Assembly: GCF_002811955.1 (NCBI RefSeq)
Contig: NZ_NPEF01000105.1
Coordinates: 1 to 13,340 of the forward strand
Source: Leptospira ellisii
GTDB lineage: Bacteria; Spirochaetota; Leptospiria; Leptospirales; Leptospiraceae
DNA length: 13,340 bases
Reading direction: 5' to 3'
The notes under the pieces are model-generated. The model saw nothing but the letters and a program-made list of their open reading frames with translations, searched no databases and had not been told where the DNA came from. This document shows positions 1 to 6,703 of this stretch, in pieces (position 1 is the first letter of the stretch; each line of letters begins with the position of its first letter). Both the position numbers and the translations under genes were made by a program.

Positions 1-927
1 CCATTCCAAGTTACTCGTTTTTTTGGCGAAGATTTCGGAGACCTTCTTCCCGTCCCGATCGTAGATGACGGAGGGTTGATGATTGTAGAATAACGAGATC
101 ATCTCCTTCAACTCTGCTTCGCGCGTGATGACCCCCACCCAAAAGAGGATCAGTCCGATCAAAAGAAGGGAAACGATTGCCCCCGCGGACAAAAGAATCG
201 CATTCGGAAGCCGAATTCTGCGGGAAGAAACCTGCTCCCGCAATCGTTCCGCAAGCGTTTTTACTTTCGGAATTTCGTCGTTAAAACGTTCCTCCGTAGT
301 GTCGGAACCGCGGCGGATCGAAAAGAACGGTTTTTTTTCGTAGGAGATCGTCTCCCGTTTCAGAAGCGGTTTGTCGGGAAATAAAGGATCCGGTTCCGGA
401 CTCTTTCGCACTTCGCGGAATTTTTGCAGTAGTTCCCGCAAATTTTCCTCGGTAGCGAGTCGGAACCTCGACCATTGTTCGTTCAGAATTTCAAGAAGCC
501 CCGGTCCGGTCGGCTCCTGCGTCCGAGATTCTTCCCTGCGATACGGTTCACGGGGAGTTCCTACGTTTCGAGAATAAGGCTCCGGAATTTGAGAAGACAA
601 AGTTGGAGCGGAGGATTCCTGGATCCTTCGATTGACCGTAGGATCTCCCATCGGTTTTCGAGTAGGTTCGGAAAAATCGGGCAATGCGGATTTGGATCGA
701 GTTGCGGTCGGTCCGGAAGCGGAAGAAGCCGCCGAATGAGAGTTCGAGGATTCTCTGGGAGGAAGGGAAGCGGCTTCCATTCTCACCAAGGATTTATGAC
801 CGCACTGATAACAGGTCAGACGAAAAACCGAACCTGTGGGAACTCCCTCCGGCAAGCGGGAAGTGGTCCCGCATTCAGGGCAAAGAAATCGAGGACTTCT
901 AAGAGTTTGAATCCCTGTCTCCATCAT
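1..927 (-). CDS. Class A penicillin-binding protein-like (PBP1A type) with N-terminal zinc ribbon, 3' end cut by window edge
   Basis: The reading frame is open from 927 to the left edge (309 codons, no stop), so only the N-terminal part is visible. Residues 16-42 carry C16-P-E-C19 and C39-Y-Q-C42, a zinc ribbon. About 190 hydrophilic residues rich in Ser, Pro, Arg and Glu follow and are probably disordered. One membrane helix spans about 242-266. After it comes [15 protein letters not shown], which resembles the start of the periplasmic part of class A PBPs, just ahead of the transglycosylase domain. If that is right, the protein polymerises and cross-links peptidoglycan at the inner membrane, with the ribbon in the cytoplasm. 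Catalytic motifs lie outside the window, so the family call rests on topology and this short motif. ATGATG gives two possible starts (927 and 924). The AAGAGG at 928-933 abuts the first, so 924 may be used. The ChaN-like gene ends 41 bases upstream on the same strand. Confidence 0.68.
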   Translation of the reverse strand, partial: MMETGIQTLRSPRFLCPECGTTSRLPEGVPTGSVFRLTCYQCGHKSLVRMEAASLPPRESSNSHSAASSASGPTATRSKSALPDFSEPTRKPMGDPTVNRRIQESSAPTLSSQIPEPYSRNVGTPREPYRREESRTQEPTGPGLLEILNEQWSRFRLATEENLRELLQKFREVRKSPEPDPLFPDKPLLKRETISYEKKPFFSIRRGSDTTEERFNDEIPKVKTLAERLREQVSSRRIRLPNAILLSAGAIVSLLLIGLILFWVGVITREAELKEMISLFYNHQPSVIYDRDGKKVSEIFAKKTSNLEW

Positions 928-968
928 CCTCTTAATTGTCGGAGGAATCGACGGATCCGGACAAGCAC

Positions 969-1955
969 TTAATTCTCTTTTTCGGTCCTTTCCGTAACGA
1001 CGGTAAAATCGTTTCTGAGAAAGATCTCAGGTGGAATCGGTTCCTCCGACTTTTGTGGAAACATGGAAACCGTCAAAACGCGAAAACCCAATTCCCGAAG
1101 ACGAAACGTCACTCCGAATCCTTGGTCGCTGTGAAATCTTCCGTTGATATGGACGATCTTCCGACCCTTGGTCAAAAAGGCGTTCGCGATCGAATCCGCC
1201 ATCCCCGCGTCCCAAAGATATTGCGCGTCCACAAAACGTCGGATCAACCCCTCGTTCTGAGCCGCTCCGGGGTGTTCCCGCAAAGTGTTCCGGATTTTCG
1301 ATTCGTATTCGTCTTGGGAGAATTTCCGGATCAAATACTTCGGAGGAAGAAACACGGAACGGATCTTATACAATTCCTCAAGACCCGAATTCGAAACGAG
1401 ATTCACGTATTTTCGGGGAACGTTGGAGGCCAATACGGGAATCCGGTTCTCCTTCGCAAATTGCAAAAACGGCTGATAATCCCGGAGATGATTGGGCCAA
1501 AGTTTCAAGGAATTGAGAAACGCCCTTTCTCCGATTTGACCGTTCAGATATTCGTCCAGGGTTTTTTGCTGATCCTTTTCGAGCATTTCGAGCGAAAGGA
1601 CAACGGGGGTTTTCGAGGAGATTCTTTTGAACCATTCCAAACGGATCCGATGTCCCATGACGTCGTCGTGTTCCTCCCCAAATATTAGAATATCATGATT
1701 ATCAAATGAATCAAAAATCGCCTCCGGAGAAACCGCCGTTTTGACGGAGCCCTTTTGGATGGACGCGGGCGATTTCGAATCCGTTTTTTCGTCCGAAACG
1801 GCGAAGGAGGAATCGGAATCTCCGTCGGAAACCGTGCGTTCGTCGGTCTCCGCGGATGCGGTTAGAACTTTCCGTTCCGGTTCGGAGGAAAACGATTCCC
1901 CCGTCCAAGCGGACGCCGCGCTCAGACAAAACGACAATAAGATCGAAAATCTCAA
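969..1955 (-). CDS. Exported ChaN/Tiki-type haem-binding-like protein (Cofac_haem_bdg family)
   Basis: The protein has 328 residues if it starts at TTG 1955. The frame stays open to 2084, but the longer version would overlap the upstream peroxidase gene. The TTG is preceded nine bases upstream by AGGA and gives a clean signal peptide, [15 protein letters not shown], with an Ala-Ser-Ala cleavage site near residue 16. A low-complexity Ser/Glu/Asp stretch runs to about residue 80. The family core follows: GEEHDD at 93-98 with His102, [11 protein letters not shown] near 120-130, a LASNVPRKY segment, [14 protein letters not shown], and [11 protein letters not shown] near 271-281. This matches the haem-binding uptake ChaN family, related in fold to Tiki/TraB proteins. 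In Campylobacter, ChaN is a haem-binding outer-membrane lipoprotein. Haem binding here is inferred, and some members could act on other ligands or as peptidases. It sits 11 bases downstream of the peroxidase, so the two are probably cotranscribed. Confidence 0.8.
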   Translation of the reverse strand: MRFSILLSFCLSAASAWTGESFSSEPERKVLTASAETDERTVSDGDSDSSFAVSDEKTDSKSPASIQKGSVKTAVSPEAIFDSFDNHDILIFGEEHDDVMGHRIRLEWFKRISSKTPVVLSLEMLEKDQQKTLDEYLNGQIGERAFLNSLKLWPNHLRDYQPFLQFAKENRIPVLASNVPRKYVNLVSNSGLEELYKIRSVFLPPKYLIRKFSQDEYESKIRNTLREHPGAAQNEGLIRRFVDAQYLWDAGMADSIANAFLTKGRKIVHINGRFHSDQGFGVTFRLRELGFRVLTVSMFPQKSEEPIPPEIFLRNDFTVVTERTEKEN

Positions 1956-1966
1956 AAACGGGTTTC

Positions 1967-2518
1967 CTATTTCAAAAGGGCTTCGATTTTCTGGGTTACT
2001 TCCGCCTCGTCGGGTTCGACGGAGGAAGGATATCTCGCTTCGATGGCACCCGTTTTGGAGATGAGGATCTTTTCGAAGTTCCATTTCACGTCTCCCGGAT
2101 TCGGGGAATTCTGCGTTAGATACGCGTACAACGGATGCTGATCCTTTCCCTTAACCGAAATTTTGGACATCATGTCGAAGGTGGCTCCCTTTTGGATCCT
2201 GCAGAACGTTTCTATCTCCTGATCGGATCCGGGCTCCTGACTCAAAAAATTATTGGCTGGAAAACCGACCACGACGAATCCCTTTTCCTTATACTTTTGA
2301 TAGATCTTTTCGAGATGATCGTATTGATAGGTGTAGCCGCATTTGGAGGCCACGTTAACCACCATTACCACCTTTCCCTTGTATTTGGAAAGGGAAATCT
2401 CCTTCCCCTTTATATCCTTCACCTTGAATTCGTAAAAACCTTCCTTGGCGAAAACCGACGCGAACGGAAGAAGACATCCGAGTAAAACGGAAACGAGTAA
2501 AAACTTGGAATGAAACAT
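1967..2518 (-). CDS. Glutathione peroxidase-family protein, exported (thiol peroxidase)
   Basis: The 183-residue protein starts at ATG 2518, nine bases after AAGG. A longer in-frame start at 2569 lacks such a site and would spoil the signal peptide. Residues 1-24 form a signal peptide ending SVFA. An LLGC lipobox lies inside it (Cys15), but the very hydrophobic residues after it argue against lipidation. The family catalytic set is present: Cys60 in [10 protein letters not shown] (peroxidatic Cys instead of selenocysteine), Gln94 in SQEPGS, and Trp146-Asn147 in WNFEK. Cys106 in EIETFC lies at the position seen in BtuE-like proteins and could help in resolution. The usual FPCNQF motif reads FPANNF, so that Cys is missing. 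Such enzymes reduce hydrogen or lipid hydroperoxides, usually with thioredoxin as donor. An exported version suggests defence of the envelope, and its ChaN-like partner suggests a link to haem or peroxide stress, which is inference. Confidence 0.88.
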   Translation of the reverse strand: MFHSKFLLVSVLLGCLLPFASVFAKEGFYEFKVKDIKGKEISLSKYKGKVVMVVNVASKCGYTYQYDHLEKIYQKYKEKGFVVVGFPANNFLSQEPGSDQEIETFCRIQKGATFDMMSKISVKGKDQHPLYAYLTQNSPNPGDVKWNFEKILISKTGAIEARYPSSVEPDEAEVTQKIEALLK

Positions 2519-2589
2519 GTATTTATACCTTCCCGAAAGAAGTTTAAATCCGCTCGTTCGGAGCTTCAATCGTTTTTCGCAAACCCGGA

Positions 2590-2604
2590 ACGTCCGTCGG
2601 ACGT
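2590..2604. repeat. Short perfect stem-loop between MDR and peroxidase genes
   Basis: ACGTCC-GTC-GGACGT forms a six-base-pair stem with a three-base loop (seven bases each side if the loop is counted as one). It lies 17 bases past the stop of the MDR gene and about 70 bases before the peroxidase start. No T-run follows on either strand, so it is not a standard intrinsic terminator. It could pause or stabilise the transcript or be chance. Confidence 0.3.
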
Positions 2605-2621
2605 AAGCGACCTGCCGAAAA

Positions 2622-3611
2622 TCAATCGATGCGGACCGCGATTTTTCCGATCGTCCTTTTATCCTCCAGTTTTTGATGCGCTTCTCCGATCCTGTTCCAG
2701 GAAAAAATCTCCGGATCCAAAACCGGTTTCAAAATTCCCGCTTCCGCCAAACGGGAAACTTCGCGCAGAATTTTTCCGTGTTGTTCCCTTCCTTCGTCGT
2801 ATAAAAGCGGAATGAGCATAAAGACGATCGCAAGATCCAGACTTTTGGAATGCGCCGCCCCGAGTTGAAACGAACCCGAACCGTCTATCGTCACTGCCTT
2901 GCCTTTTCGTTTTACCGATGCGATCGCCGTTTCGAAACCGCTTCCTCCGCCCGTATCGAAAGCGAAATCCAATTCCTCGCTTCCGAACGTCTTCGCGGAC
3001 GCGACGCGGATTTCCTCGATCGATCTTCCGCTGACGGCTTCCGCGCCGAGACTCAAGGCCAAATTTTGTTTTTCCGATCCGGTCGCCGTGGCGATCACCC
3101 TCGCTCCCGCCCATCGGGCCAACTGAACCGCGATATGCCCCACTCCTCCCGCGCCTCCGGTAATTAATATCTTATTTCCGGCCTGGATTTTTCCCTTATC
3201 GAAAAGTCCTTCCCAGGCGGTGATCGAAACGAGAGGAAGCGCCGCGGCCTCTTCAAAACTCAGATTCTTAGGTTTCGGAGCGAGCAGCCTTGCGTCGGCG
3301 AGAATCCATTCGGCCAAGGCGCCTCCGGTTCCGATCAAACCTCCCACACATCCGAATACTTCGTCGCCCGGTTTCCAATCGCCTACGTCGGAGGCGATCT
3401 CCTCGACGATTCCCGCTACGTCTCCGTGTAGAACCGCCGGAAATTTCGGCGCGATCGGAGGACCGAACTTGCGGATTTTCGTGTCCACCGGATTGACGCT
3501 CGTAGCTTTGATACGGATCACGACATGTCCCGGAATCGGATTCGGTTTGGCGACCTCCGCCGTTTCGAAAACGTCGCTCCCTCCGAAACGATTGATGACG
3601 ATTGCTTTCAT
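2622..3611 (-). CDS. Zinc-free MDR oxidoreductase, NADPH:quinone reductase-like
   Basis: This 329-residue protein is full length for the quinone oxidoreductase branch of the medium-chain dehydrogenase/reductase superfamily. The N-terminal GroES-like domain opens with [23 protein letters not shown] near 40-47 and an HGDVAGIVE segment near 62-70 follow. The Rossmann domain carries [19 protein letters not shown] at 152-170, the nucleotide-binding turn typical of the NADPH-using QOR group. The structural-zinc Cys cluster and catalytic zinc ligands of classical alcohol dehydrogenases are absent. It probably reduces quinones or enones in the cytoplasm, but the exact substrate cannot be told from sequence. 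The ATG at 3611 has a strong AAGGAG eight bases upstream (3620-3625). The gene diverges from a LysR regulator, which usually controls such a neighbour. The shared gap holds a dyad and a candidate promoter. Confidence 0.88.
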   Translation of the reverse strand: MKAIVINRFGGSDVFETAEVAKPNPIPGHVVIRIKATSVNPVDTKIRKFGPPIAPKFPAVLHGDVAGIVEEIASDVGDWKPGDEVFGCVGGLIGTGGALAEWILADARLLAPKPKNLSFEEAAALPLVSITAWEGLFDKGKIQAGNKILITGGAGGVGHIAVQLARWAGARVIATATGSEKQNLALSLGAEAVSGRSIEEIRVASAKTFGSEELDFAFDTGGGSGFETAIASVKRKGKAVTIDGSGSFQLGAAHSKSLDLAIVFMLIPLLYDEGREQHGKILREVSRLAEAGILKPVLDPEIFSWNRIGEAHQKLEDKRTIGKIAVRID

Positions 3612-3625
3612 GATAAAAACTCCTT

Positions 3626-3639
3626 ATGACGAAGGTCAT
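3626..3639. promoter_or_regulatory. Perfect dyad ATGAC-N4-GTCAT in the LysR/MDR divergent promoter region
   Basis: The half-sites at 3626-3630 and 3635-3639 are exact inverted copies separated by four bases. The dyad overlaps the end of the candidate -10 for the MDR gene and lies just before its ribosome-binding site. It also lies about where the -35 of the LysR gene would fall if CATAAT at 3653-3658 is its -10. Binding there could repress both genes. It is not a strict T-N11-A LysR box, so the protein that binds it is uncertain. Confidence 0.45.
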
Positions 3640-3666
3640 CTTAACTCGGATTCATAATTTCCACAA
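3638..3666 (-). promoter_or_regulatory. Candidate promoter for the MDR oxidoreductase gene
   Basis: On the minus strand, TTGTGG (3666-3661) and TAAGAT (3643-3638) are exactly 17 bases apart, a sigma-70-like spacing with only moderate matches. Transcription would start near 3631, inside the dyad and just upstream of the AAGGAG ribosome site. Confidence 0.3.
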
Positions 3667-3687
3667 TGTCTTGAATTTGAAAGAGAT

Positions 3688-3706
3688 TCTTTCCAAAATG
3701 GAAAGA
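3688..3706 (+). promoter_or_regulatory. Hairpin around the candidate LysR start codon
   Basis: TCTTTCC (3688-3694) and GGAAAGA (3700-3706) form a perfect seven-base-pair stem with an AAAAT loop. The candidate start ATG 3698-3700 lies in the loop and the edge of the stem. TCTTTC at 3688-3693 can instead pair with an upstream GAAAGA (3679-3684) with a three-base loop. The two hairpins exclude each other, so they could modulate translation. Confidence 0.3.
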
Positions 3707-4588
3707 ATGAACCTGGAAAGTATCGCCGATCTGGAGGTTTTCGAAGCGGTTTGCACCGAGGGGAATTTCGCAAAGGCCGCTCGCAAAACCGGAATTTCGA
3801 TTCCCTCCATCAGCAAACGTATTTCGAGATTGGAGCGCGCGCTCAAAGTCACCTTATTCGAACGAACCACAAGAACGATCCGTTTGACCGACGCGGGCGA
3901 TCGGTTTCGAATCAGAGCCGAACGGATTTTAGCCGAACTCGATCAGGCGGAAAAGGAAGCGGGAGAGGAAAAGGAGCTGAAGGGAAAAATCCGGATCACA
4001 GCTCCTGCGCCGTTCGCGACAAGAATCTTTCCCGCTTTGGCCGCGGAATTCAGGATACGGCATCCCGAAATACAATTGGAGATCGTATTCGGAAACGAAA
4101 AATTCAACCTCATAGAAAACAAGTTCGATCTCGGAATCAGAATCATGAAACCGATCAAGGGAACGCGTTGTGAGGTATTGATGCGCAATCCGATCGTAGC
4201 GGTGGCTTCGCCCTCGTATCTCGAAAAGGTCGGAACCCCGGCGCATATCTCCGAATTAAAAAATCATCCGATCCTTTTCGTGGACGAACAGGCCAACGTG
4301 CGCGTTCCCGGAACGAAAAAAACCGTAGCGGAACTTTCCGAGGATCGGGCAGTCCGTTCGAACGACGGTTCCTTTCTTTGCGAGACGATCGCACAGGGAA
4401 GCCCCGGAATTCTTTTCCGCTCCATTTGGGACGTGGAAAAACTTTTGGAATCCGGAAAATTGAGGAGGGTTTTTCCCGATCTTTTATTGAATTCGGACAC
4501 GGCCGTGTGCGCCCTTTTCCCCTCGGGGGAGAATCCGCCGCGCCGCGCCGTCAGGTTCGTGGAATTCTTAAAATCAAGAATATTATAA
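3698..4588 (+). CDS. LysR-family transcriptional regulator, divergent from the MDR gene
   Basis: The frame is open from 3626, but that start lies only 14 bases from the divergent gene and adds 24 residues not seen in the family. ATG 3698 (296 residues) or ATG 3707 puts the DNA-binding domain where LysR proteins have it. The winged helix-turn-helix runs from about residue 10 (LEVFEAVCTEGNFAKAARKT), followed by SIPSISKRISRLERAL and the TLFERTTRTIRLTDAG wing. A periplasmic-binding-protein-like effector domain fills the rest, with APAPFATRIFPALAAEF at its start. The form resembles the AaeR/DmlR-like group that often sits beside oxidoreductases. It probably controls the divergent MDR gene and itself; the effector is unknown. 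Neither start has a good ribosome-binding site, and both lie in self-complementary GAAAGA/TCTTTC sequence. It ends four bases before the convergent neighbour, with no clear terminator between. Confidence 0.88.
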   Translation: MERMNLESIADLEVFEAVCTEGNFAKAARKTGISIPSISKRISRLERALKVTLFERTTRTIRLTDAGDRFRIRAERILAELDQAEKEAGEEKELKGKIRITAPAPFATRIFPALAAEFRIRHPEIQLEIVFGNEKFNLIENKFDLGIRIMKPIKGTRCEVLMRNPIVAVASPSYLEKVGTPAHISELKNHPILFVDEQANVRVPGTKKTVAELSEDRAVRSNDGSFLCETIAQGSPGILFRSIWDVEKLLESGKLRRVFPDLLLNSDTAVCALFPSGENPPRRAVRFVEFLKSRIL

Positions 4589-4592
4589 AATT

Positions 4593-5240
4593 CTAAACTG
4601 CAATCCCGTCGAAGAACGTGAGGATGTTGGAATCGTCTGACTCGAGATGATCCAAGGCCGTTTCTACGACCGAATCGAGATAATACGCGTAGTTTTTATA
4701 ACCTTTCAGAAAATCCTTCGTCTCTTCCACCCGGTCCGCGGGAAGTTTGTCCTGCACGATCAGTTGGAACAGCGCCAAAACTCCGAATGCCGACTTCAAA
4801 GGATCGGGTGTCGCCGCGATTTTGAGGATTTCGTCCGGATCCACTTCCGCGAACGAAGGCAGAAGATCCGTGATCAATTCCAACGCACCGATCGGAATTT
4901 GACGATCCAAAGATTTCACGTAATTGATGATGGCTCGGTACGAACGGCTGTCGCCGACCCGGGAAAGAATCTGAACCGCGCCGGAAAGAAGTCGTTTGTG
5001 ATAACCCCACGACAACCTTCCCGAATCCGCGTCGCGCATCACCTGATACAAAAAACTCCACACGAACTTATCGTTGGCGATCGCTTTCTCCGCAAGTTCG
5101 CCCAGCCATTCTTCGAAGGCCGGATTTTCCATTTCTTTGGAAAGGAACTCCACCAATTCGGTGGGACTTTTGGTTTCAGGCATTTGATTCTTTTTGCGCA
5201 TAGATCCCCGATTATCCACTAAAGAAGTTTCCTTTTCCAT
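4593..5240 (-). CDS. Unrecognised helical protein, possibly HEAT-like
   Basis: I do not recognise this family. The frame is open to 5546, but the region past 5240 reads as promoter sequence and unlikely protein. Three ATGs are plausible: 5240 (215 residues, weak GAGA), 5201 (202 residues, GGGG four bases away) and 5183. A candidate promoter at 5253-5281 would start RNA only about seven bases before 5240, which favours 5201 if the promoter is real. The protein has no signal peptide or membrane helix and is probably cytoplasmic. It is almost wholly alpha-helical by eye, with repeated amphipathic pairs such as SRSYRAIINYVKSLD and IGALELITDLLPSFAE, like HEAT or armadillo repeats, and an acidic C-terminal tail. 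That suggests a scaffold or binding role, but no function can be assigned. It converges with the LysR gene and diverges from the small protein at 5424. Confidence 0.75.
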   Translation of the reverse strand: MEKETSLVDNRGSMRKKNQMPETKSPTELVEFLSKEMENPAFEEWLGELAEKAIANDKFVWSFLYQVMRDADSGRLSWGYHKRLLSGAVQILSRVGDSRSYRAIINYVKSLDRQIPIGALELITDLLPSFAEVDPDEILKIAATPDPLKSAFGVLALFQLIVQDKLPADRVEETKDFLKGYKNYAYYLDSVVETALDHLESDDSNILTFFDGIAV

Positions 5241-5252
5241 TCTTTTTCTCGA

Positions 5253-5281
5253 TTTATAGGACGAAATCCGGTAAAAAACAA
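5253..5281 (-). promoter_or_regulatory. Candidate sigma-70 promoter for the helical protein gene
   Basis: On the minus strand, TTGTTT (5281-5276) and TATAAA (5258-5253) are separated by exactly 17 bases. The -10 matches consensus at five of six positions and the -35 at three. The predicted start near 5246 leaves almost no leader for ATG 5240, but about 45 bases for ATG 5201. Confidence 0.4.
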
Positions 5282-5423
5282 AAACGTTCCGGAGAGAAAT
5301 TCGATTTTCAAAACGGATCCAACCCGCGCTCGCAAGGATTGCTCCGAAAAACGGCGCATTTTTTAACCGATAAAAATATCTCTTTGACACGTAGGAATTC
5401 CGTTCCAAAACGAAGGAACCGCA

Positions 5424-5645
5424 ATGAATCCTCTTTCGACGCAAATCTTTCAGGACATCTATCTCGCGTCCCAATCCGGTAGAATTCTGACGATGGAGGA
5501 TTTGGAAATCAATACGGCCCAATCCGCGCATCAACTCAGACCTCATCTGGAGGACTTAAAGGAATCCAGTCTCGTCGTCGAACACCCGGACGGATTTCAG
5601 ATCGCGCCTTCCGGAAATCATTACTACAAAAGTCGCTGGGGATAA
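5424..5645 (+). CDS. Small winged-helix-like protein, 73 residues, function unknown
   Basis: ATG 5424 follows GAAGGA at a good distance, and the short frame has normal codon use for the window, so it looks like a real gene. The sequence reads as one compact domain: a helix (STQIFQDIYLASQSG), a short helix (LTMEDLEI), then NTAQSAHQLRPHLEDLKESS as a recognition-type helix, and a hairpin wing (SLVVEHPDGFQIAPSGNHYY). This order fits a winged helix like those of small regulators or the N-terminal domains of larger ones. No dimerisation or effector domain is present. It may bind DNA or act as an adaptor; the call is structural inference only. A consensus -35, TTGACA, lies at 5384-5389, but the -10 at the right distance (5407-5412) is poor, so activation by another factor is possible. 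It diverges from the helical protein gene and ends in front of a bidirectional terminator. Confidence 0.7.
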   Translation: MNPLSTQIFQDIYLASQSGRILTMEDLEINTAQSAHQLRPHLEDLKESSLVVEHPDGFQIAPSGNHYYKSRWG

Positions 5646-5662
5646 AGGCGAACCGACGTTAC

Positions 5663-5728
5663 AAAAACGCGTAGTTCCGACCTCGTACGAAACCGCGTCT
5701 CGCAAAGCGGGAACTACCGCGAATTTTT
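5663..5728. terminator. Bidirectional intrinsic terminator between convergent genes
   Basis: CGCGTAGTTCC (5668-5678) pairs with GGAACTACCGCG (5710-5721), with one bulged base, across a 31-base loop that can fold further. A5 (5663-5667) flanks the left arm and T5 (5724-5728) the right, so transcripts from either side end in stem then U-run. It lies between the stops of the 73-residue protein (plus) and the EamA transporter (minus), where a shared terminator is expected. Confidence 0.7.
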
Positions 5729-5739
5729 CCGCGCAGTGT

Positions 5740-6651
5740 TTATCTGGAATTTTCCTTTTGGGATTCTCCGCTCGGATTTCGATTCAGCAAAAAAACGGCG
5801 AGGACCGCGAAAAATCCCCCGATTGTGGTCGTAAAACTCGGAATCTCCCCCAAAAAGAACCAACTTCCCAAAAGCGCCGTAACCGGCACAAGAAAGATAA
5901 ACGAACTGGCGGTTCTCGATCCGAGTTTGGAGGAGGCGAAAAAATAAACCGTGGTTCCGAACGTTGTGGAAATCGCCGCAAGGTAAAAAATCTGAACCCA
6001 AAAAAAGGAACCGGCGTGAATCGCATTCTCCACTCCGAACGGAAGCGCGAGAAGCAGATCGATCAGCGTGCCGATCGAAAATACGTAAAAACTGTAGACC
6101 ATAGGAGAGACGGTTTGACCCGCGCTGTGGCTATTCATACTCAAAAGCGCCCAACTGAAAGCGCAAAGAAGAAAGAATAAATTTCCGGATTGAAACAGGG
6201 AATTCCAATCCAATTCCCACAAACGCAGAAGTACACAACCTCCGATCAAACCGAAAACGAGACCGATTCCCGCCTGAGCCGAAGGTAATTTTCTTTGGAA
6301 GGAATGTACGATGATATACGTGAAGATCGGATTCATCGTCGTCACGAGAACTCCGCCCGCGCCCGCAAGACCGCCGCTCAAACCCAAAAGGAAGAATTGA
6401 TTGTAAACCGTATAAAGAATTCCGCCTAACGTGACTTGCAGAAGCGCCTTAACGCCCGGAAGCCGGAAGGATTCCTTTCTCCAAAACACGACCGGTAAAA
6501 GGGAAAGGGCGGTCACTAAGAACCGCCAGAAGATGATGACGTTCGGATGTTGAACGCCTACGATCAGTTTGGCGGAAGGCCATGCGAATCCCCAGGAAAC
6601 CATGGCGATCACGAGGAGAAGGTAGAATTTTGCGCTAGCGTTCGAAGGCAT
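5740..6651 (-). CDS. EamA/DMT-family membrane transporter
   Basis: The 303-residue inner-membrane protein has about ten hydrophobic helices in two similar halves, the usual size and layout of the drug/metabolite transporter superfamily (two EamA domains). The first helix carries VIAMVSWGFAWPSAKLIVG, and IIFWRFLVTALSLLPVV follows, both typical of the first EamA repeat. The second half opens with LFFLLCAFSWALLSMNS and ends with GSWFFLGEIPSFTTTIGGFF. Members export metabolites, amino acids or drugs, and the substrate cannot be read from sequence. The frame begins with a TTG at 6675, but I chose ATG 6651, which has AGAGG upstream (11 bases away) and places the first helix naturally after a short cytoplasmic end. 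It lies 52 bases after lpxD on the same strand, so cotranscription is possible. Nothing suggests a shared job. Confidence 0.88.
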   Translation of the reverse strand: MPSNASAKFYLLLVIAMVSWGFAWPSAKLIVGVQHPNVIIFWRFLVTALSLLPVVFWRKESFRLPGVKALLQVTLGGILYTVYNQFFLLGLSGGLAGAGGVLVTTMNPIFTYIIVHSFQRKLPSAQAGIGLVFGLIGGCVLLRLWELDWNSLFQSGNLFFLLCAFSWALLSMNSHSAGQTVSPMVYSFYVFSIGTLIDLLLALPFGVENAIHAGSFFWVQIFYLAAISTTFGTTVYFFASSKLGSRTASSFIFLVPVTALLGSWFFLGEIPSFTTTIGGFFAVLAVFLLNRNPSGESQKENSR

Positions 6652-6703
6652 AAAAGGAAAAACCTCTTTTACCAATCTCGAAAACGGGAACGCAGATTCA
6701 ATC

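Noticed and set aside
475..972. Plus-strand frame of 165 codons rich in Arg, Ser and Gly
   Set aside because: It is antisense to the zinc-ribbon PBP-like gene. Its composition is typical of a shadow frame, and it has no domain or good ribosome site.
936..1688. Long open frame of 250 codons on the plus strand
   Set aside because: It lies antisense inside the ChaN-like gene, which has clear family motifs and a signal peptide. The plus-strand product has no recognisable motif and looks like a shadow of the opposite frame.
1956..2084. N-terminal extension of the ChaN-like gene to 2084
   Set aside because: It would overlap the peroxidase gene by more than 100 bases and hide a clean signal peptide that starts at TTG 1955.
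5241..5546. N-terminal extension of the helical protein to 5546
   Set aside because: It would run through a candidate promoter and overlap the small winged-helix gene; the extra residues are basic and irregular.
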